The notes under the pieces were generated by a model, which worked only from the letters and a program-made list of their open reading frames with translations, searched no databases and was not told the origin of the DNA. Below, one piece after another: positions 16,383 to 25,831 of a stretch of 64,000 nucleotides of DNA; position 1 is the first letter of the stretch, and every line of letters starts with the position of its first letter. The stretch covers positions 2,728,001 to 2,792,000 of the forward strand of contig CAVXSP010000001.1 of assembly GCA_963764505.1 (NCBI GenBank), read 5' to 3'. The DNA comes from CAVXSP01 sp963764505 (lineage in GTDB: Bacteria > Acidobacteriota > Vicinamibacteria > Vicinamibacterales > SCN-69-37). The position numbers and the translations under genes are program-made.

Positions 16383-17415
16383 GCAGCGTCTTCACGGCGT
16401 CCGCCCAGCTCATGGCGGCGACCGTTTCGTGCGCCCGCGCGCCCATCCGTTCCGAGAGGCCCGGCGAGCTCATCACCTGCGCGAACGCATCGGCCAGGCC
16501 GGCTGGCGTGGGCGGGGCGACGAGGCCGTTCTCGCCGTTGCGCAGCAGCTCGAGCGGGCCGCCGCTGTCCGTGCAGGTGATGACGGCCTTGCTCGCGGCG
16601 AACGCCTCGACCGTGACGAAGCCGTAGTCCTCGTCGGCTGGCGGAAACACGACGGCGCGGCACGTCGCCAGACGATCGAGCAGGTCGGCCTCGGCGAGGT
16701 GGCCCGTGAACGCGACACGGCCGTCCAGGTCGAGCTCGCGGGCGAGCCGCTCGAGTCGCGGGCGGTCCTCGCCGTCTCCTCCGATCACGCACCGCACGCC
16801 GGCGGCCGCGGGCTGCGCCAGCGCGTTCAGGACGAGATCGACGCGCTTCAGCGGGGTCAAACGCGACGCAAAGAACAGGTAGTCGCCATAGCCGTCGCAG
16901 CGGTACGGCCGCTGGGGCGGCGGCGGATGCAGGACCTGCGCGGAAACGTGGTTCCAGCGGGCGAGCCGATCCCGCACCGCGCCCGAGATCGTGAACAGCT
17001 TCCGAACGTGGCGTTTGAAACAGTACGTGTCCGCCGCATGGATGAGCCTGCGCCGGACCGCCTCCTTGAGGCGGCCTTGCGGCGAGAGCCGGCTCGACCA
17101 CGCGTCCCATCGATCGTAGTACTCGCGCATCGTATGGTTCAGCCAGCAGACGTGCTCGGGATGGCGCACCGCGTAGCTCGGGAACCGGAGCGTGATGATC
17201 TGATCGACGCGCTGGCCCGTTCCTGTCATCTCCACGTCGGTCAGCCAGTTCGCCAGGTACGCGGGGCCCTGCCGGCCGAAGCGGTTCGAGGGCGTCGTGA
17301 CGAGACCCGAGTCGTGGCCCGTCTCGCGCAGGGCGCGAACCAGCGCGCGCGCGAGCACGAGATGCCCGCCTTCGGTCAGTGGTGGCGCGGATGTGACGAC
17401 GAGGACGCGGGCCAT
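16372..17415 (-). CDS. GT4-family glycosyltransferase
   Basis: A 347-residue cytoplasmic glycosyltransferase of the GT-B fold. The N-terminal domain begins MARVLVVTSAPPLTEGGHLV. The C-terminal domain has YLFFASRLTPLKRVDLVL, CVIGGDGEDRPRLE and the EX7E-type motif EDYGFVTVEAF followed by SGGPLELLRNGENGLVAPP, which binds the sugar nucleotide. It is the last gene of a five-gene leftward set (GT4, methyltransferase, epimerase, acetyltransferase, GT4); its ATG follows the acetyltransferase stop directly (TGAATG). Donor and acceptor are unknown; cell-surface glycan synthesis is inferred from neighbours. Confidence 0.88.
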   Translation of the reverse strand: MARVLVVTSAPPLTEGGHLVLARALVRALRETGHDSGLVTTPSNRFGRQGPAYLANWLTDVEMTGTGQRVDQIITLRFPSYAVRHPEHVCWLNHTMREYYDRWDAWSSRLSPQGRLKEAVRRRLIHAADTYCFKRHVRKLFTISGAVRDRLARWNHVSAQVLHPPPPQRPYRCDGYGDYLFFASRLTPLKRVDLVLNALAQPAAAGVRCVIGGDGEDRPRLERLARELDLDGRVAFTGHLAEADLLDRLATCRAVVFPPADEDYGFVTVEAFAASKAVITCTDSGGPLELLRNGENGLVAPPTPAGLADAFAQVMSSPGLSERMGARAHETVAAMSWADAVKTLLIV

Positions 17416-18177
17416 TCACAACTCGGGATTTCGAATCACCCGCGCCGGCACGCCGACGGCCGTCGCGCCCTCCGGGATACTCGCGCGCACCACGGCGCCC
17501 GCGCCGACCACGGCGCGCCTGCCGATCGAGACGCCGTCGAGGACCTTGACGCCGGCTCCCAGCCAGACGCCCTCTCCGACGGTGATGCCCCGGGATCGCC
17601 GAGCCTGCGCGAGCACCGGCGTGTCCGCGTCGCCGATCTCGTGGTCGCCGCCGATCAGATAGCAGTAGGCGGCCACGAGGACGTCGCGTCCGATCGCCAC
17701 GCGGCTGGCGGAAAAGATCTCGCAGTTGAACCCGAGATTCGCGCCGTCGGCGATCTCGATGTCGCCGTTCTTGCACGAGAGAATCGTGTTCCGCCCGACG
17801 AAGACGCCGGAGCCGATCCGGATCCCCGCATTGCTCTCGCCCTTGGCGTCGAGCAGGCAGTTGTCGTCGATGACCACGTCGTCACCGATCTGAATCTTGT
17901 GAGGATGCCGGAGGACGACGTTCTGGCCGAAGATCACATTCCGCCCGCACCGGCCCAGGAGCGACGGATAGAGCGCGCGCCGCAGCGCCAGCCCGAGCGC
18001 GCCTGGCACGTGCTGGCTGCACGTGACGACCAGCTCGTGCTTGACGAGGGCGGCCCAGCCCGGCCGGCCGACGACCAGCGCGCTGTACTTCTCGCGGGCG
18101 CTGCCGCGCGCCCGAAACAGCTGATCCTGCGCGCGGGCAATCGGCCGCGTTCCCGGATCAGATCCAGCGCTGCTCAC
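17416..18177 (-). CDS. Left-handed beta-helix (hexapeptide) acyltransferase
   Basis: A 253-residue member of the LbH acetyltransferase family. From about residue 88 it shows hexapeptide repeats: IQIGDDVVIDDNCLL, IRIGSGVFVGRNTILS, IEIADGANLGFNC, VAIGRDVLVAAYC, ITVGEGVWLGAGVKVLDGVS and IGRRAVVGAGAVVR, ending in the usual VPARVIRNP. GGDHEIGD provides the candidate catalytic His. Such enzymes acetylate sugars or serine. The GTG start lies within the 3' end of the epimerase gene (20-base overlap). It probably O- or N-acetylates a residue of the glycan built by neighbouring enzymes. Confidence 0.88.
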   Translation of the reverse strand: MSSAGSDPGTRPIARAQDQLFRARGSAREKYSALVVGRPGWAALVKHELVVTCSQHVPGALGLALRRALYPSLLGRCGRNVIFGQNVVLRHPHKIQIGDDVVIDDNCLLDAKGESNAGIRIGSGVFVGRNTILSCKNGDIEIADGANLGFNCEIFSASRVAIGRDVLVAAYCYLIGGDHEIGDADTPVLAQARRSRGITVGEGVWLGAGVKVLDGVSIGRRAVVGAGAVVRASIPEGATAVGVPARVIRNPEL

Positions 18178-19138
18178 GGTACCACTCCAGGGTCCGTCCG
18201 ATACCTTCGCGCAGCCCGACGCGCGGCTGGAATTCGAGCTCGCGCCGCGCGCGGCCGATGTCGAAGGCCCGGCTCTTCGTGAAGAAGTCTACACGCCGCC
18301 GGTACAGCGGCGGCTCGATCCCCAAGGGCCGGCAGACCGCCTCGCACGCCGCGGCGGCCAGCCAGACCGGCCAGACCGGAAACCCGAGCCGCGGCCGCGG
18401 CACGCCGGCCACGTCGGCCGTGATCGTCACGAGCTCCTCGAGCGTCGTCACCTCGCTGCCGGCCAGGATATAGGTCCGGCCGGCCGCCTGCGGCACGGCG
18501 GCGCACAGGCGAAAGCCGGCGCACAGGTCGTCGACGAAGGTGAGGTGGTAGAAGATTCGCCCGCTGCCGAGCATCACGAACCTGCGCCGCGCCACCCCGC
18601 CGAACAGCTTGAAGAGCCGGCGGTCGCCGGGGCCGTAGATGCCGGAGGGACGTGCGATCACGAGCTCGATGCCCACGCGCTGGGCGGCCGCGCGGCCGGT
18701 CCGCTCGCCTTCGAGCTTCGTCTCCTGATAGATGTCGCCGGGCCTGAGCGGCGCGTCTTCATCGGCCGGCGGACGCTCGATGTCGCCATGCACCCCCACC
18801 GTGCTGCAGTGCACGACGCGGCGGACGCCGGCGGCGGCGGCTTCCTCCACCAGGGTTCCGACCGCGACGGCATTCACGGCGCGATACCGCTCGGCGGCCA
18901 ACCCGGCCGTCCGGTACAGCGCCGCGAGATTGTAGACGACGTCCATTCCAGCGACGGCGCGTGCAAGACTCGCGCGATCGGTCAGGTCGCCCTCGACGAC
19001 GTCGATCCCGGCAGCGATCAGATCGGCCGCGTGCGTCCGGCCACGCACGAGTGCGCGGACCTGGTCGCCTCGTCCGGCCAGGAATCTCGCCAGATGGCCG
19101 CCGGTGAAACCGGTGGCGCCGGTGACCAGCGCCTTCAA
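18158..19138 (-). CDS. NAD-dependent epimerase/dehydratase (extended SDR, HpnA-like)
   Basis: A 326-residue extended short-chain dehydrogenase. The Rossmann motif ALVTGATGFTGGHLARFLAG is at the N-terminus, followed by EGDLTDRASLARAV, VYNLAALY, HCSTVGVHG and the catalytic YQETKLEGE (Y-x3-K). RPSGIYGPGDRRLFKLF and FYHLTFVDDLCAGF are typical of the NAD-dependent 4-epimerase group and of HpnA-type hopanoid sugar epimerases. The start is a TTG overlapping the stop of the methyltransferase gene; no ATG is available nearby. Within a glycan gene set it probably modifies a nucleotide sugar or a lipid-linked sugar. Confidence 0.85.
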   Translation of the reverse strand: MKALVTGATGFTGGHLARFLAGRGDQVRALVRGRTHAADLIAAGIDVVEGDLTDRASLARAVAGMDVVYNLAALYRTAGLAAERYRAVNAVAVGTLVEEAAAAGVRRVVHCSTVGVHGDIERPPADEDAPLRPGDIYQETKLEGERTGRAAAQRVGIELVIARPSGIYGPGDRRLFKLFGGVARRRFVMLGSGRIFYHLTFVDDLCAGFRLCAAVPQAAGRTYILAGSEVTTLEELVTITADVAGVPRPRLGFPVWPVWLAAAACEAVCRPLGIEPPLYRRRVDFFTKSRAFDIGRARRELEFQPRVGLREGIGRTLEWYREQRWI

Positions 19139-19893
19139 CGCTGCGCCACCATCGTCACGGGCGAGCCGAGCAGCCGCAGAAGTCCGAGAGCCGCGAGCGT
19201 GCGCTCGACGGCGCGCGTGAATCCGACCGCGCCGATCGCCTTGTGCATCGCGATCGGCAGGACGAACTGGCGGTGCACGGCCACGACGCGGAATCCGTGG
19301 GCGGCGAGCGCGTCGCGAACCGCACGCTCCGCGATGACGCGATAGGGCTCGGTCCGCCGGCCGAGCGCGTGGGCGATCCGGCGCGCGCCGCTCTCGACCG
19401 CGGCCGCGCTGGCGAGCGCGGGAAAATCGACGATGACACGCCAGCGGCTGATGCGGCAGACCTCCGCGATGCAGCGCGGCCAGTCCGGCATGTGCATGAT
19501 CACACGCAGGCACACCACCGCATCGACGCTGCGGTCCGCGAACGGCAGCGCGTGCGCATCGCCCGGGAGGAACGCCGCGCGCACGCCGGCTGCCGCCGCG
19601 CGTGCCCGCGCGACGACGAGCATCTCGTCCGACGCGTCCACGCCGCACACGACCGCGCCCGCCCGCGCGAGTGCGATGGCGGCGCGGCCGGTGCCGGTGC
19701 CGATGTCGGCGACGCAGAGCCCGTGGAGCGGCGCGAGCGAGCTCAGGAGCAGGCGCTCCTGGCCCTCGAGCAGGAGCTGCCCGATGGGGCCGCCGAACCG
19801 GAGCGCGTCGAAACCTTCGGCCACGCGCCGGTCGGCGTAATGGGAATAGCTGTAGTGATCCCGGGCGCCCGAGGGCACCCCGCCGGCACTCAC
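19135..19893 (-). CDS. SAM-dependent methyltransferase
   Basis: A 252-residue class I methyltransferase. Motif I CVADIGTGTGRAAIALARAG is near residue 50, then VCGVDASDEMLVVARARA, the acidic PGDAHALPFADRSVDAVVCL and MHMPDWPRCIAEVCRISR. The N-terminal segment DHYSYSHYADRRVAEGFD is a typical lead-in. The GTG start overlaps the glycosyltransferase stop (GTGA). The Leu/Val-rich C-terminus with HRQFVLPIAMHKAIG suggests association with membrane-bound substrates such as polyprenyl-linked glycans; that is inference. Confidence 0.86.
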   Translation of the reverse strand: MSAGGVPSGARDHYSYSHYADRRVAEGFDALRFGGPIGQLLLEGQERLLLSSLAPLHGLCVADIGTGTGRAAIALARAGAVVCGVDASDEMLVVARARAAAAGVRAAFLPGDAHALPFADRSVDAVVCLRVIMHMPDWPRCIAEVCRISRWRVIVDFPALASAAAVESGARRIAHALGRRTEPYRVIAERAVRDALAAHGFRVVAVHRQFVLPIAMHKAIGAVGFTRAVERTLAALGLLRLLGSPVTMVAQR

Positions 19894-21092
19894 GCGACGC
19901 CTCCGGCCACCTCCGCCGGCGCGGGCGGTCCAGCGAGCAGCGCAAGCGCGGCGCTCGTCTTTGCCAGGTAGGCCGCTTCGCTGTACTTCGCGTCGGCCAG
20001 CGCCCGGGCGCGTTCCCCGACGGCCCGCGCGGCGACGGGATCGAGCAGCGCCGCGAGAATGGCGGCGGCGAACGGCTCCGGCACTGCGTCGGCGAGAAAC
20101 GCCGTCTCGTCGCTGAGGACCTGGGTGTGGGTCCGCAGCCGGGTCGCGACGATCGGTCGCCCGGACCGCAGGTATTGATAGATCTTCAGCGGCGTGTTCG
20201 TCCCGGTCGATCGCGGCGAGACCAGCACGGTCGCGGCGTCGAGATACGCGGGGACGTCCTCGGGCGGCCGCTGGCCGGTGAACAGCACGAACGGCTCCAT
20301 TCCCAGGGCCCGGACGGCGCCGCGGGCCTGGTCGACCTGCCCCGGCTCGCCGCCGACCATCACGAGCCGGGCGTCCGGACGCTGGCGCACGACCGCCTGC
20401 ATGGACGCATACAGCAGATCCAGGCCCTGGTACGCCTCGAACGTGCCGGTGTACAGGACGATCGGCGCGTCTGGGGCGAGCCCCAACCCACTCCTGACCG
20501 CGCGCCCCGTGCCTTCGCGCGGCGTGTCCCCCGAGCCGGGCGCGTTCTCGATCAGCACCGCCGGCACGAGGGGATCCACGCGGCGCACCGCCGTCTCGAG
20601 CTCGGGACAGATCACCACGACCACGCGCGAGCGCCGGATCATGACGCGCTCGAGCCATCCGAACAGGGCGATGAGCCAGCGGGCGCGCCCGTAGCCGAAG
20701 TTGGTGATCTGCTGGGGCAGGCTCGAATGCATGTCGTAGAGGTGCGGCACCCGCAGCCAGCTCGCGATCAGCACGCCGATGGCGCCCCCTTCTTCGTGGG
20801 AGTGCACGGCGTCGTAGCGGCGCGTGAGCGCCAGGCGGAGCGCGGTGACGGCCAGCGCGGCATCCAGCGGCAGCTTCGCCCAGGACGGCCCGATGCCGAT
20901 GCGCCCGACGAACGGAGGGCGCGCGCATCGATGGATGCGCAGGCCCCGAACGTCGACGTCCCGTCCGAAGGGATACGTCACGAGATCGACGGTGTGGCCG
21001 AGGCTGGTCAGCGCGCGTATCCGGTGGTACTCCGAGAACGGGGTGCCGCGCGGCTCGAAGAACGGCTCCGGCGCGATCATCAGGATGTGCAT
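19890..21092 (-). CDS. GT4-family glycosyltransferase
   Basis: A 400-residue GT-B glycosyltransferase, first gene of the leftward glycan set. It begins MHILMIAPEPFFEPRGTPFS, a common GT4 opening; HSHEEGGAIGVLIAS and YDMHSSLPQQI follow. The C-terminal domain has IVLYTGTFEAYQGLDLLY, LVMVGGEPGQVDQ and the nucleotide-sugar-binding region SPRSTGTNTPLKIYQYL then SGRPIVATRLRTH. The start 37 codons into the longest ORF is chosen because conserved sequence begins there. It is divergent from the flippase-like gene, with an 85-base gap. Confidence 0.88.
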   Translation of the reverse strand: MHILMIAPEPFFEPRGTPFSEYHRIRALTSLGHTVDLVTYPFGRDVDVRGLRIHRCARPPFVGRIGIGPSWAKLPLDAALAVTALRLALTRRYDAVHSHEEGGAIGVLIASWLRVPHLYDMHSSLPQQITNFGYGRARWLIALFGWLERVMIRRSRVVVVICPELETAVRRVDPLVPAVLIENAPGSGDTPREGTGRAVRSGLGLAPDAPIVLYTGTFEAYQGLDLLYASMQAVVRQRPDARLVMVGGEPGQVDQARGAVRALGMEPFVLFTGQRPPEDVPAYLDAATVLVSPRSTGTNTPLKIYQYLRSGRPIVATRLRTHTQVLSDETAFLADAVPEPFAAAILAALLDPVAARAVGERARALADAKYSEAAYLAKTSAALALLAGPPAPAEVAGGVA

Positions 21093-21177
21093 GCGGCCGA
21101 CTCGCGCCGGCCGACCGGGCGCGGTCACGAGGCTACATGCTACACTACGCGGCCCGAGATCCTGCTCTGCGCGTCTG

Positions 21178-22173
21178 ATGGTTGAAATCACCGGACAACG
21201 CACGGTTTCCGAGCCCTCGCGGCAGGCGCAGCGCCGGATGCTGACCTGGGCGGCGAAGCTGCTGGTCAGCGGCGGCCTGCTGTACGTGCTGCTGCGCCGC
21301 GTCGATCTCGTCCGGCTCTGGCAGACGGCCCGGACGGCGTCCTTCGCGTACCTCGGCGGCGCGCTGCTGCTCTACCTCGTCATGATCATGGTCGCGTCCT
21401 GGCGCTGGTGGCTGCTCGCCCGGGCGCAGCACCTCGGCCTCGCCTTCCGTTTCCTGATGGGGTCGTACCTGGTCGCGACGTTCTTCAACAATTTCCTGCC
21501 GTCGAACATCGGCGGCGACGTCGTCCGCATCCGAGACACCGCCCGCCCGGCCGGCTCGAAGACGCTGGCAGCCACGATCGTGCTCGTCGACCGCGGCATC
21601 GGGCTGATGGGCCTGGTGTTCGTGGCCGCCCTCGGAGCCACGATGGCGGCCCGCATGAGCACCGCGATCGGGCCGATCGGACCGGGCCTTCTCTGGATGG
21701 CGCTCGCCGGATCGATTGCCGTCGCGGCGCCTGCCCTCATGATGCCGAACGCAGTGGCTCGCCTCCTCCGGCCGCTTCGGGCCGTCCACCAGGAGTGGGT
21801 CGAGGAACGGATCGGGCGGCTCACGGGCGCGCTCGCCCGCTTCCGCGAAGCCCCGCGGACGCTCGGCGCCTGCTTCGGCGGCGCCATCGTGGTGCAAGGC
21901 ATGCTGGTACTTTTCTACGCGGCGATCGCGTCGGGCCTGCACGTCCACATCTCGCTCGCTCACCTGGCGATCGTCGTGCCCCTGTCGTTCATCGTGCAGA
22001 TGCTGCCGGTGTCGGTGAACGGGTTCGGCGTGCGCGAGGCGACGTTCGGCTTCTACTTCTCCCGCCTTGGCCTCCCGCTCGAGTCGGCCCTCGCCCTGTC
22101 GTTCCTCGGCGCCGTGCTGGTCATGCTGTTCTCGATGAGCGGCGCCGTGACCTATCTGGCGAGGAGAAGATAG
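21178..22173 (+). CDS. Lysylphosphatidylglycerol synthase TM region / flippase-like membrane protein
   Basis: A 331-residue integral membrane protein of the UPF0104/AglD family (PF03706), with about eight predicted helices. Landmarks are SWRWWLLARAQHLGLAF, the family signature FFNNFLPSNIGGDVVRI, VLVDRGIGLMGLVFVA, and VNGFGVREATFGFYFSRLG near the end. Relatives are flippase-like components of lipid or glycan pathways. TACACT at 21141-21146 is a possible -10 box. It sits alone between two opposite glycan gene sets and converges on the next gene across a palindromic spacer. Confidence 0.85.
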   Translation: MVEITGQRTVSEPSRQAQRRMLTWAAKLLVSGGLLYVLLRRVDLVRLWQTARTASFAYLGGALLLYLVMIMVASWRWWLLARAQHLGLAFRFLMGSYLVATFFNNFLPSNIGGDVVRIRDTARPAGSKTLAATIVLVDRGIGLMGLVFVAALGATMAARMSTAIGPIGPGLLWMALAGSIAVAAPALMMPNAVARLLRPLRAVHQEWVEERIGRLTGALARFREAPRTLGACFGGAIVVQGMLVLFYAAIASGLHVHISLAHLAIVVPLSFIVQMLPVSVNGFGVREATFGFYFSRLGLPLESALALSFLGAVLVMLFSMSGAVTYLARRR

Positions 22174-22175
22174 AT

Positions 22176-22203
22176 AAACTTCGAACTTCGAAGTTCGAAC
22201 TTA
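22176..22203. terminator. Palindromic TTCGAA spacer, possible bidirectional terminator
   Basis: The 30-bp gap between convergent genes contains the perfect palindrome TTCGAACTTCGAAGTTCGAA, which can form a 10-bp stem on either strand. Its sequence is related to the array at 2646-2703. Placement between two converging stops fits a bidirectional terminator, although a U-tract is missing. Confidence 0.5.
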
Positions 22204-24081
22204 CCTTACGTGGTACGTCGGCTTGACGAAGACGCCGAGGTGGCGGACGTCGCGAGACGCGGGCTCCAGCTCGCGCGGGTAGAAGCCTGCGGACGTCCTG
22301 ATGCGGAGCAGCACTTCGTAGCCGTGTGCCTTGACGCCGGGATCGGGTCGCATCGTGAGGCGGGACTCCTCGTCCTTCCGCAACGACACGTGCGCCCGGC
22401 GGCCGTCGAGCGAGACGTCGATTTCGTTGGCGATCGGGGAGCTGAGCCGCAGGTCCAGCCCGGTCAGGGGCTCCGCGGTCCGAATCACGATGTCCGCCGT
22501 GGCCGGCCCCGCCACCCAGAACCCGTCCGCTTCCTGGAAGTAGGTGTTGCCGTCCATGTAGTACAGGAACACCTCCGGGTCCTTGCTGACGGGCACCTTG
22601 CCACGCTCCCGGTTCAGGAAGACCGGAAGATCGTTCATCAGCGTGAACTCGACCGGCAGCACGCGCAGCGGCCAGCGCTCGGGATTGAGCCAGACGGCCT
22701 GCGAGGCCCTGACCGGGTGCGCGAGGATGGCGCCCACGAAGACGAGGCCGCCCAGGAGGGATGCCGCGGCGGTGAGCAGCCCGGCGCCCGCGGGCACGAG
22801 GAACAGCAGCGTCGGATAGATGCTCAGAAAGTACCGGTTGCCGATCGGCCCTCCGGCGCCGTTCCACCCGGCGGGCACGTAGACGAGGATGCCGAGGGCG
22901 GACGCCGCGCAGGCCGCGGCGACGGCCCGCTGCCAGCCTGGCGCGCGCCGCGCGCGAATCAGCCATACGAGCGCGATCAAGGCGCCGGGGAAGAAGTACG
23001 GCACCAGGCCTGCATCCCGTCCCACCAGAAAGTAGACGATGTTGAGCCGGAGCGTCGGCACGAGGTAGCTCGGTGCCAGGATGTTCTCGTCGTCGGCCGC
23101 GCTCGTCGACATCGGACTGCCGGTGGCGAAGCGCGTCCCCTGATCGTCGAACGGAAAATGACTGTAGAACGTGCTGCGATCCCCGCCGCCCTGATAGTTC
23201 CAGTCGCCGCTGACGAGCGCGGTCGCGCCGAACAGTGCGCCGACGACGAGGCAGAACACGGCGGCCAGACCGGCAACGCGCGCCCAGCGGCGATGCGCCG
23301 CAGCCACGGCGACGAGGGGCGCGATGAGAAGCGCGTTCGGCGGCTTGGAGAACGTCGCGATCCCCAGCAGCGCCGCGGCCGCCCAGTCGAGTCTCTGCGA
23401 GCCCAGCCACTTCGGCGCGTCGGCCCCCGCGACCTTCTTGTAGGCCCAGAGGAAATAGGCGACCAGGACCAAGGTGAAGTTCAGGATCTCGGGTGTGAGC
23501 CAGACTGCGTAGACTGGCACGACGGACGCCCCGACGAATGCCAGGCCGGCCAGCGTCCCGGCCGTCCGGCCCGCCTGCGCCCGGCAGAAAAGGACGCTGC
23601 ACCAGCACGCCAGCGAGAGGAGGAGCACGTTGAGCAGGAGCAGCCCGCCGAGCCCGAGCATCGCGGCGAATGGCGCCGCCACGACCGCGTAGGCGAACGA
23701 CTTGCCGAATTCCAGCCCGGCCTCAGGCGGCAGCGGCGTCTTCTCGATCGCGAGCGGCGGCCATCCGGCCCGGAGATGCCACGCGAGCGCCTGCGTCCGC
23801 TTGAGGAAAATGCCCTCAGGCCCCGTGCCATAGAGCGCGACGAAGCGCCGATAGTCCTCTGGCCGGTACTCGAGGTCCCCGTCGTCGGCGAGGCTCAGCG
23901 CCATGGCGACATAGGTCGCCTCGTCCCCCTTGATCGGCCCCAGCAGCCTGGGCACGTTCACCCGCGCGGCCCAGAACGCCAGGGCGAGCAAGACGCCCAG
24001 GCCCACCACCGGACGCCATCGACTGACGCGCTCCCGCGCGACCGTCCGGCTCCCTGGCCGTGACAGACGCTCCATCCTCAC
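22201..24081 (-). CDS. GT39-like polytopic membrane glycosyltransferase
   Basis: A 626-residue protein with about 10 to 12 helices in the first 470 residues and a C-terminal soluble domain. The N-terminal loop after the first helix has PIKGDEATYVAMALSLADDG, where the Asp/Glu pair matches the catalytic loop position of GT-C enzymes using polyprenyl-phosphate sugars. The C-terminal part (FFLYYMDGNTY-like region onward) is beta-rich. The GTG start overlaps the upstream stop (GTGA); an ATG two codons later is equally possible. It probably transfers a sugar on the periplasmic face. No specific substrate can be named. Confidence 0.78.
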   Translation of the reverse strand: MRMERLSRPGSRTVARERVSRWRPVVGLGVLLALAFWAARVNVPRLLGPIKGDEATYVAMALSLADDGDLEYRPEDYRRFVALYGTGPEGIFLKRTQALAWHLRAGWPPLAIEKTPLPPEAGLEFGKSFAYAVVAAPFAAMLGLGGLLLLNVLLLSLACWCSVLFCRAQAGRTAGTLAGLAFVGASVVPVYAVWLTPEILNFTLVLVAYFLWAYKKVAGADAPKWLGSQRLDWAAAALLGIATFSKPPNALLIAPLVAVAAAHRRWARVAGLAAVFCLVVGALFGATALVSGDWNYQGGGDRSTFYSHFPFDDQGTRFATGSPMSTSAADDENILAPSYLVPTLRLNIVYFLVGRDAGLVPYFFPGALIALVWLIRARRAPGWQRAVAAACAASALGILVYVPAGWNGAGGPIGNRYFLSIYPTLLFLVPAGAGLLTAAASLLGGLVFVGAILAHPVRASQAVWLNPERWPLRVLPVEFTLMNDLPVFLNRERGKVPVSKDPEVFLYYMDGNTYFQEADGFWVAGPATADIVIRTAEPLTGLDLRLSSPIANEIDVSLDGRRAHVSLRKDEESRLTMRPDPGVKAHGYEVLLRIRTSAGFYPRELEPASRDVRHLGVFVKPTYHVR

Positions 24082-25782
24082 CTGAAGTTTTCGGAGGCGC
24101 CCGCTTCGGCGCCCGGCCAGCGGACGATTTCATACAGCCAGACGTCGTGGTCGTCCGTGATGCGGCGCAAGTATTTCGCGTACGGCGGGAATCGCGCCAG
24201 CAGGCTCTGTCGGTACTCGGGGTTTCCGTAATCCACGAGCCGGACGACTACGTACCGCACCCGGTGGGCGCGCAGGATCTCGAATGACGCCGGGTCGGGG
24301 AACCCGTTGACGGGCACTGCCATCTGGTCGAAGTCCGGTGGGATGAAGTCGCTGTAGCCGTTGACGAGCGGCTGCCAGTTGATCATCGAGCGCGTCATCG
24401 CCTTCGTATGCTCGTAGTAGATGGTGCTGATGTAGGGGAACGGGAACTCGATGACGCCGCCAGGCGGCAGCTGCGCGAGCATCCGGTACGCCCGTGCGGG
24501 TGCCGGCATTGCCTGGAGCGGCCAGGGGACCCAGAGCTCGCCGATCAATGCCGCGAGCAGCAGCGGCGCCAGCCATGGTCGCGACAGGCCGAGCCGACGA
24601 ACGCCGAACCCCGCGAGCACCGCGAGCGCGAAGATCGCCACGACGCCGAGCCGGGCCGGCGCCCGGAGCAGCCCCGCGCCGGGCACGATCGTGAGAATGC
24701 GGTACAGCCCCCCGTCCGGTCCGAACGAAGCCCAGATGGCCGCGATCGCGAACAGCGCGTAGGCAAGGAGGATCCGGCGATCGGATCGCAGACGCCTCGC
24801 GGCGACGAGTCCCACGACGGCGAGCGAGGAGATCACGACGCCCGGAAACAGGACCTCGTTCGCCCGCGCCACCTTCATCTGCGGCCAGACGCGCCGTCCG
24901 AGCCCGCCGACCGCGTCCAGGAGCGCGCCGGCGCCCATCGTCCCGGACGTCACGTAGTCGCGCCAGTTCGCCGCAAATCCCCGCAGCTCCTCCAGCGTCG
25001 TCGTTCGCATGGGCCCCGCCGCTGCGCGGTCGCGCGCGTACGGCAGCCACACTGGGAGGACGACCGCCGCGAGCGTGACGACGGCGCAGGCGATCGCCGT
25101 CCAGTACGCGCGGTCGCGGCGCGCCCACAGCAGGGTGGCAAGGCCGGCGAGCCCGCCGGCGAACACGCCGTAGTACCCGACACGCGAGGCCGGTGACACC
25201 CAGAGCCAGGCCGAGGGCGACGCCGCGGCCGGGCGTGGGCCGCTTCGCCAGCCGGTGAAATGCCAGCATCACGAGCGGAAAACCGAAGATCATGAGCAGC
25301 TGGATCTCCGCCGTATGAGCGGCCGTGTAGGCGCTGAACGTGTACCCGGCGGCGGCGACCAGCGCCGCTCCAGAATCGCCGGTGAGATGACGGACGAGCG
25401 CCCATGTCGCCACGAACGAGAGCCAGAGACCCAGGAGTACGGCGCTGTTGTGTGCGGCGACCGGGTTGCGCGTGAGCGCGTAGACGGGCGAAGCGAGGAC
25501 GCCGGCGGCCAGGTTCAACTCGGAGTAGGTCAAGGCGCTGGGATGCGGGTAGAAGATGTTCGCGTCGAACAGGTGGCGGGGGTCGTCGACGAGCGAGTGC
25601 GCCACCCACGCCACGTTCCAGATGCTGAACCGGCCATCGCCCGTGTCGAATCGACCTCCGCTCCCGAAATCGCGGACGGTGGGATAGGTGAGCGCCGCCG
25701 TCAGAAGCCCGCCGACGAGTCCCGCGGCGAGCCACGAACGCCTGCCGTTCCGCGTCGGTTCGCCTGCGGGCAAGCTCGGCAT
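24078..25782 (-). CDS. Polytopic membrane protein, GT-C glycosyltransferase-like, one frame break
   Basis: After one base is corrected near 25180 the gene encodes about 568 residues. The N-terminal frame (RSWLAAGLVGGLLTAALTYP, then DTGDGRFSIWNVAWVAHSL, IFYPHPSALTYSELN) shows a first helix and an acidic GT-C-like loop; the C-terminal frame carries the remaining helices and a soluble tail with LPPGGVIEFPFPY, NGYSDFIPPDF and VRYVVVRLVDYG. The break joins GLALGVTGLAC to GYYGVFAG, a junction expected in this family of Acidobacteriota membrane proteins. It is followed by the coupled GT39-like gene. Divergent from the deacetylase gene. Confidence 0.72.
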
Positions 25783-25831
25783 CCGCGAATGATACGCTAG
25801 CGGTCGACGTGTCAGGATCGAAGCTCCCTTG

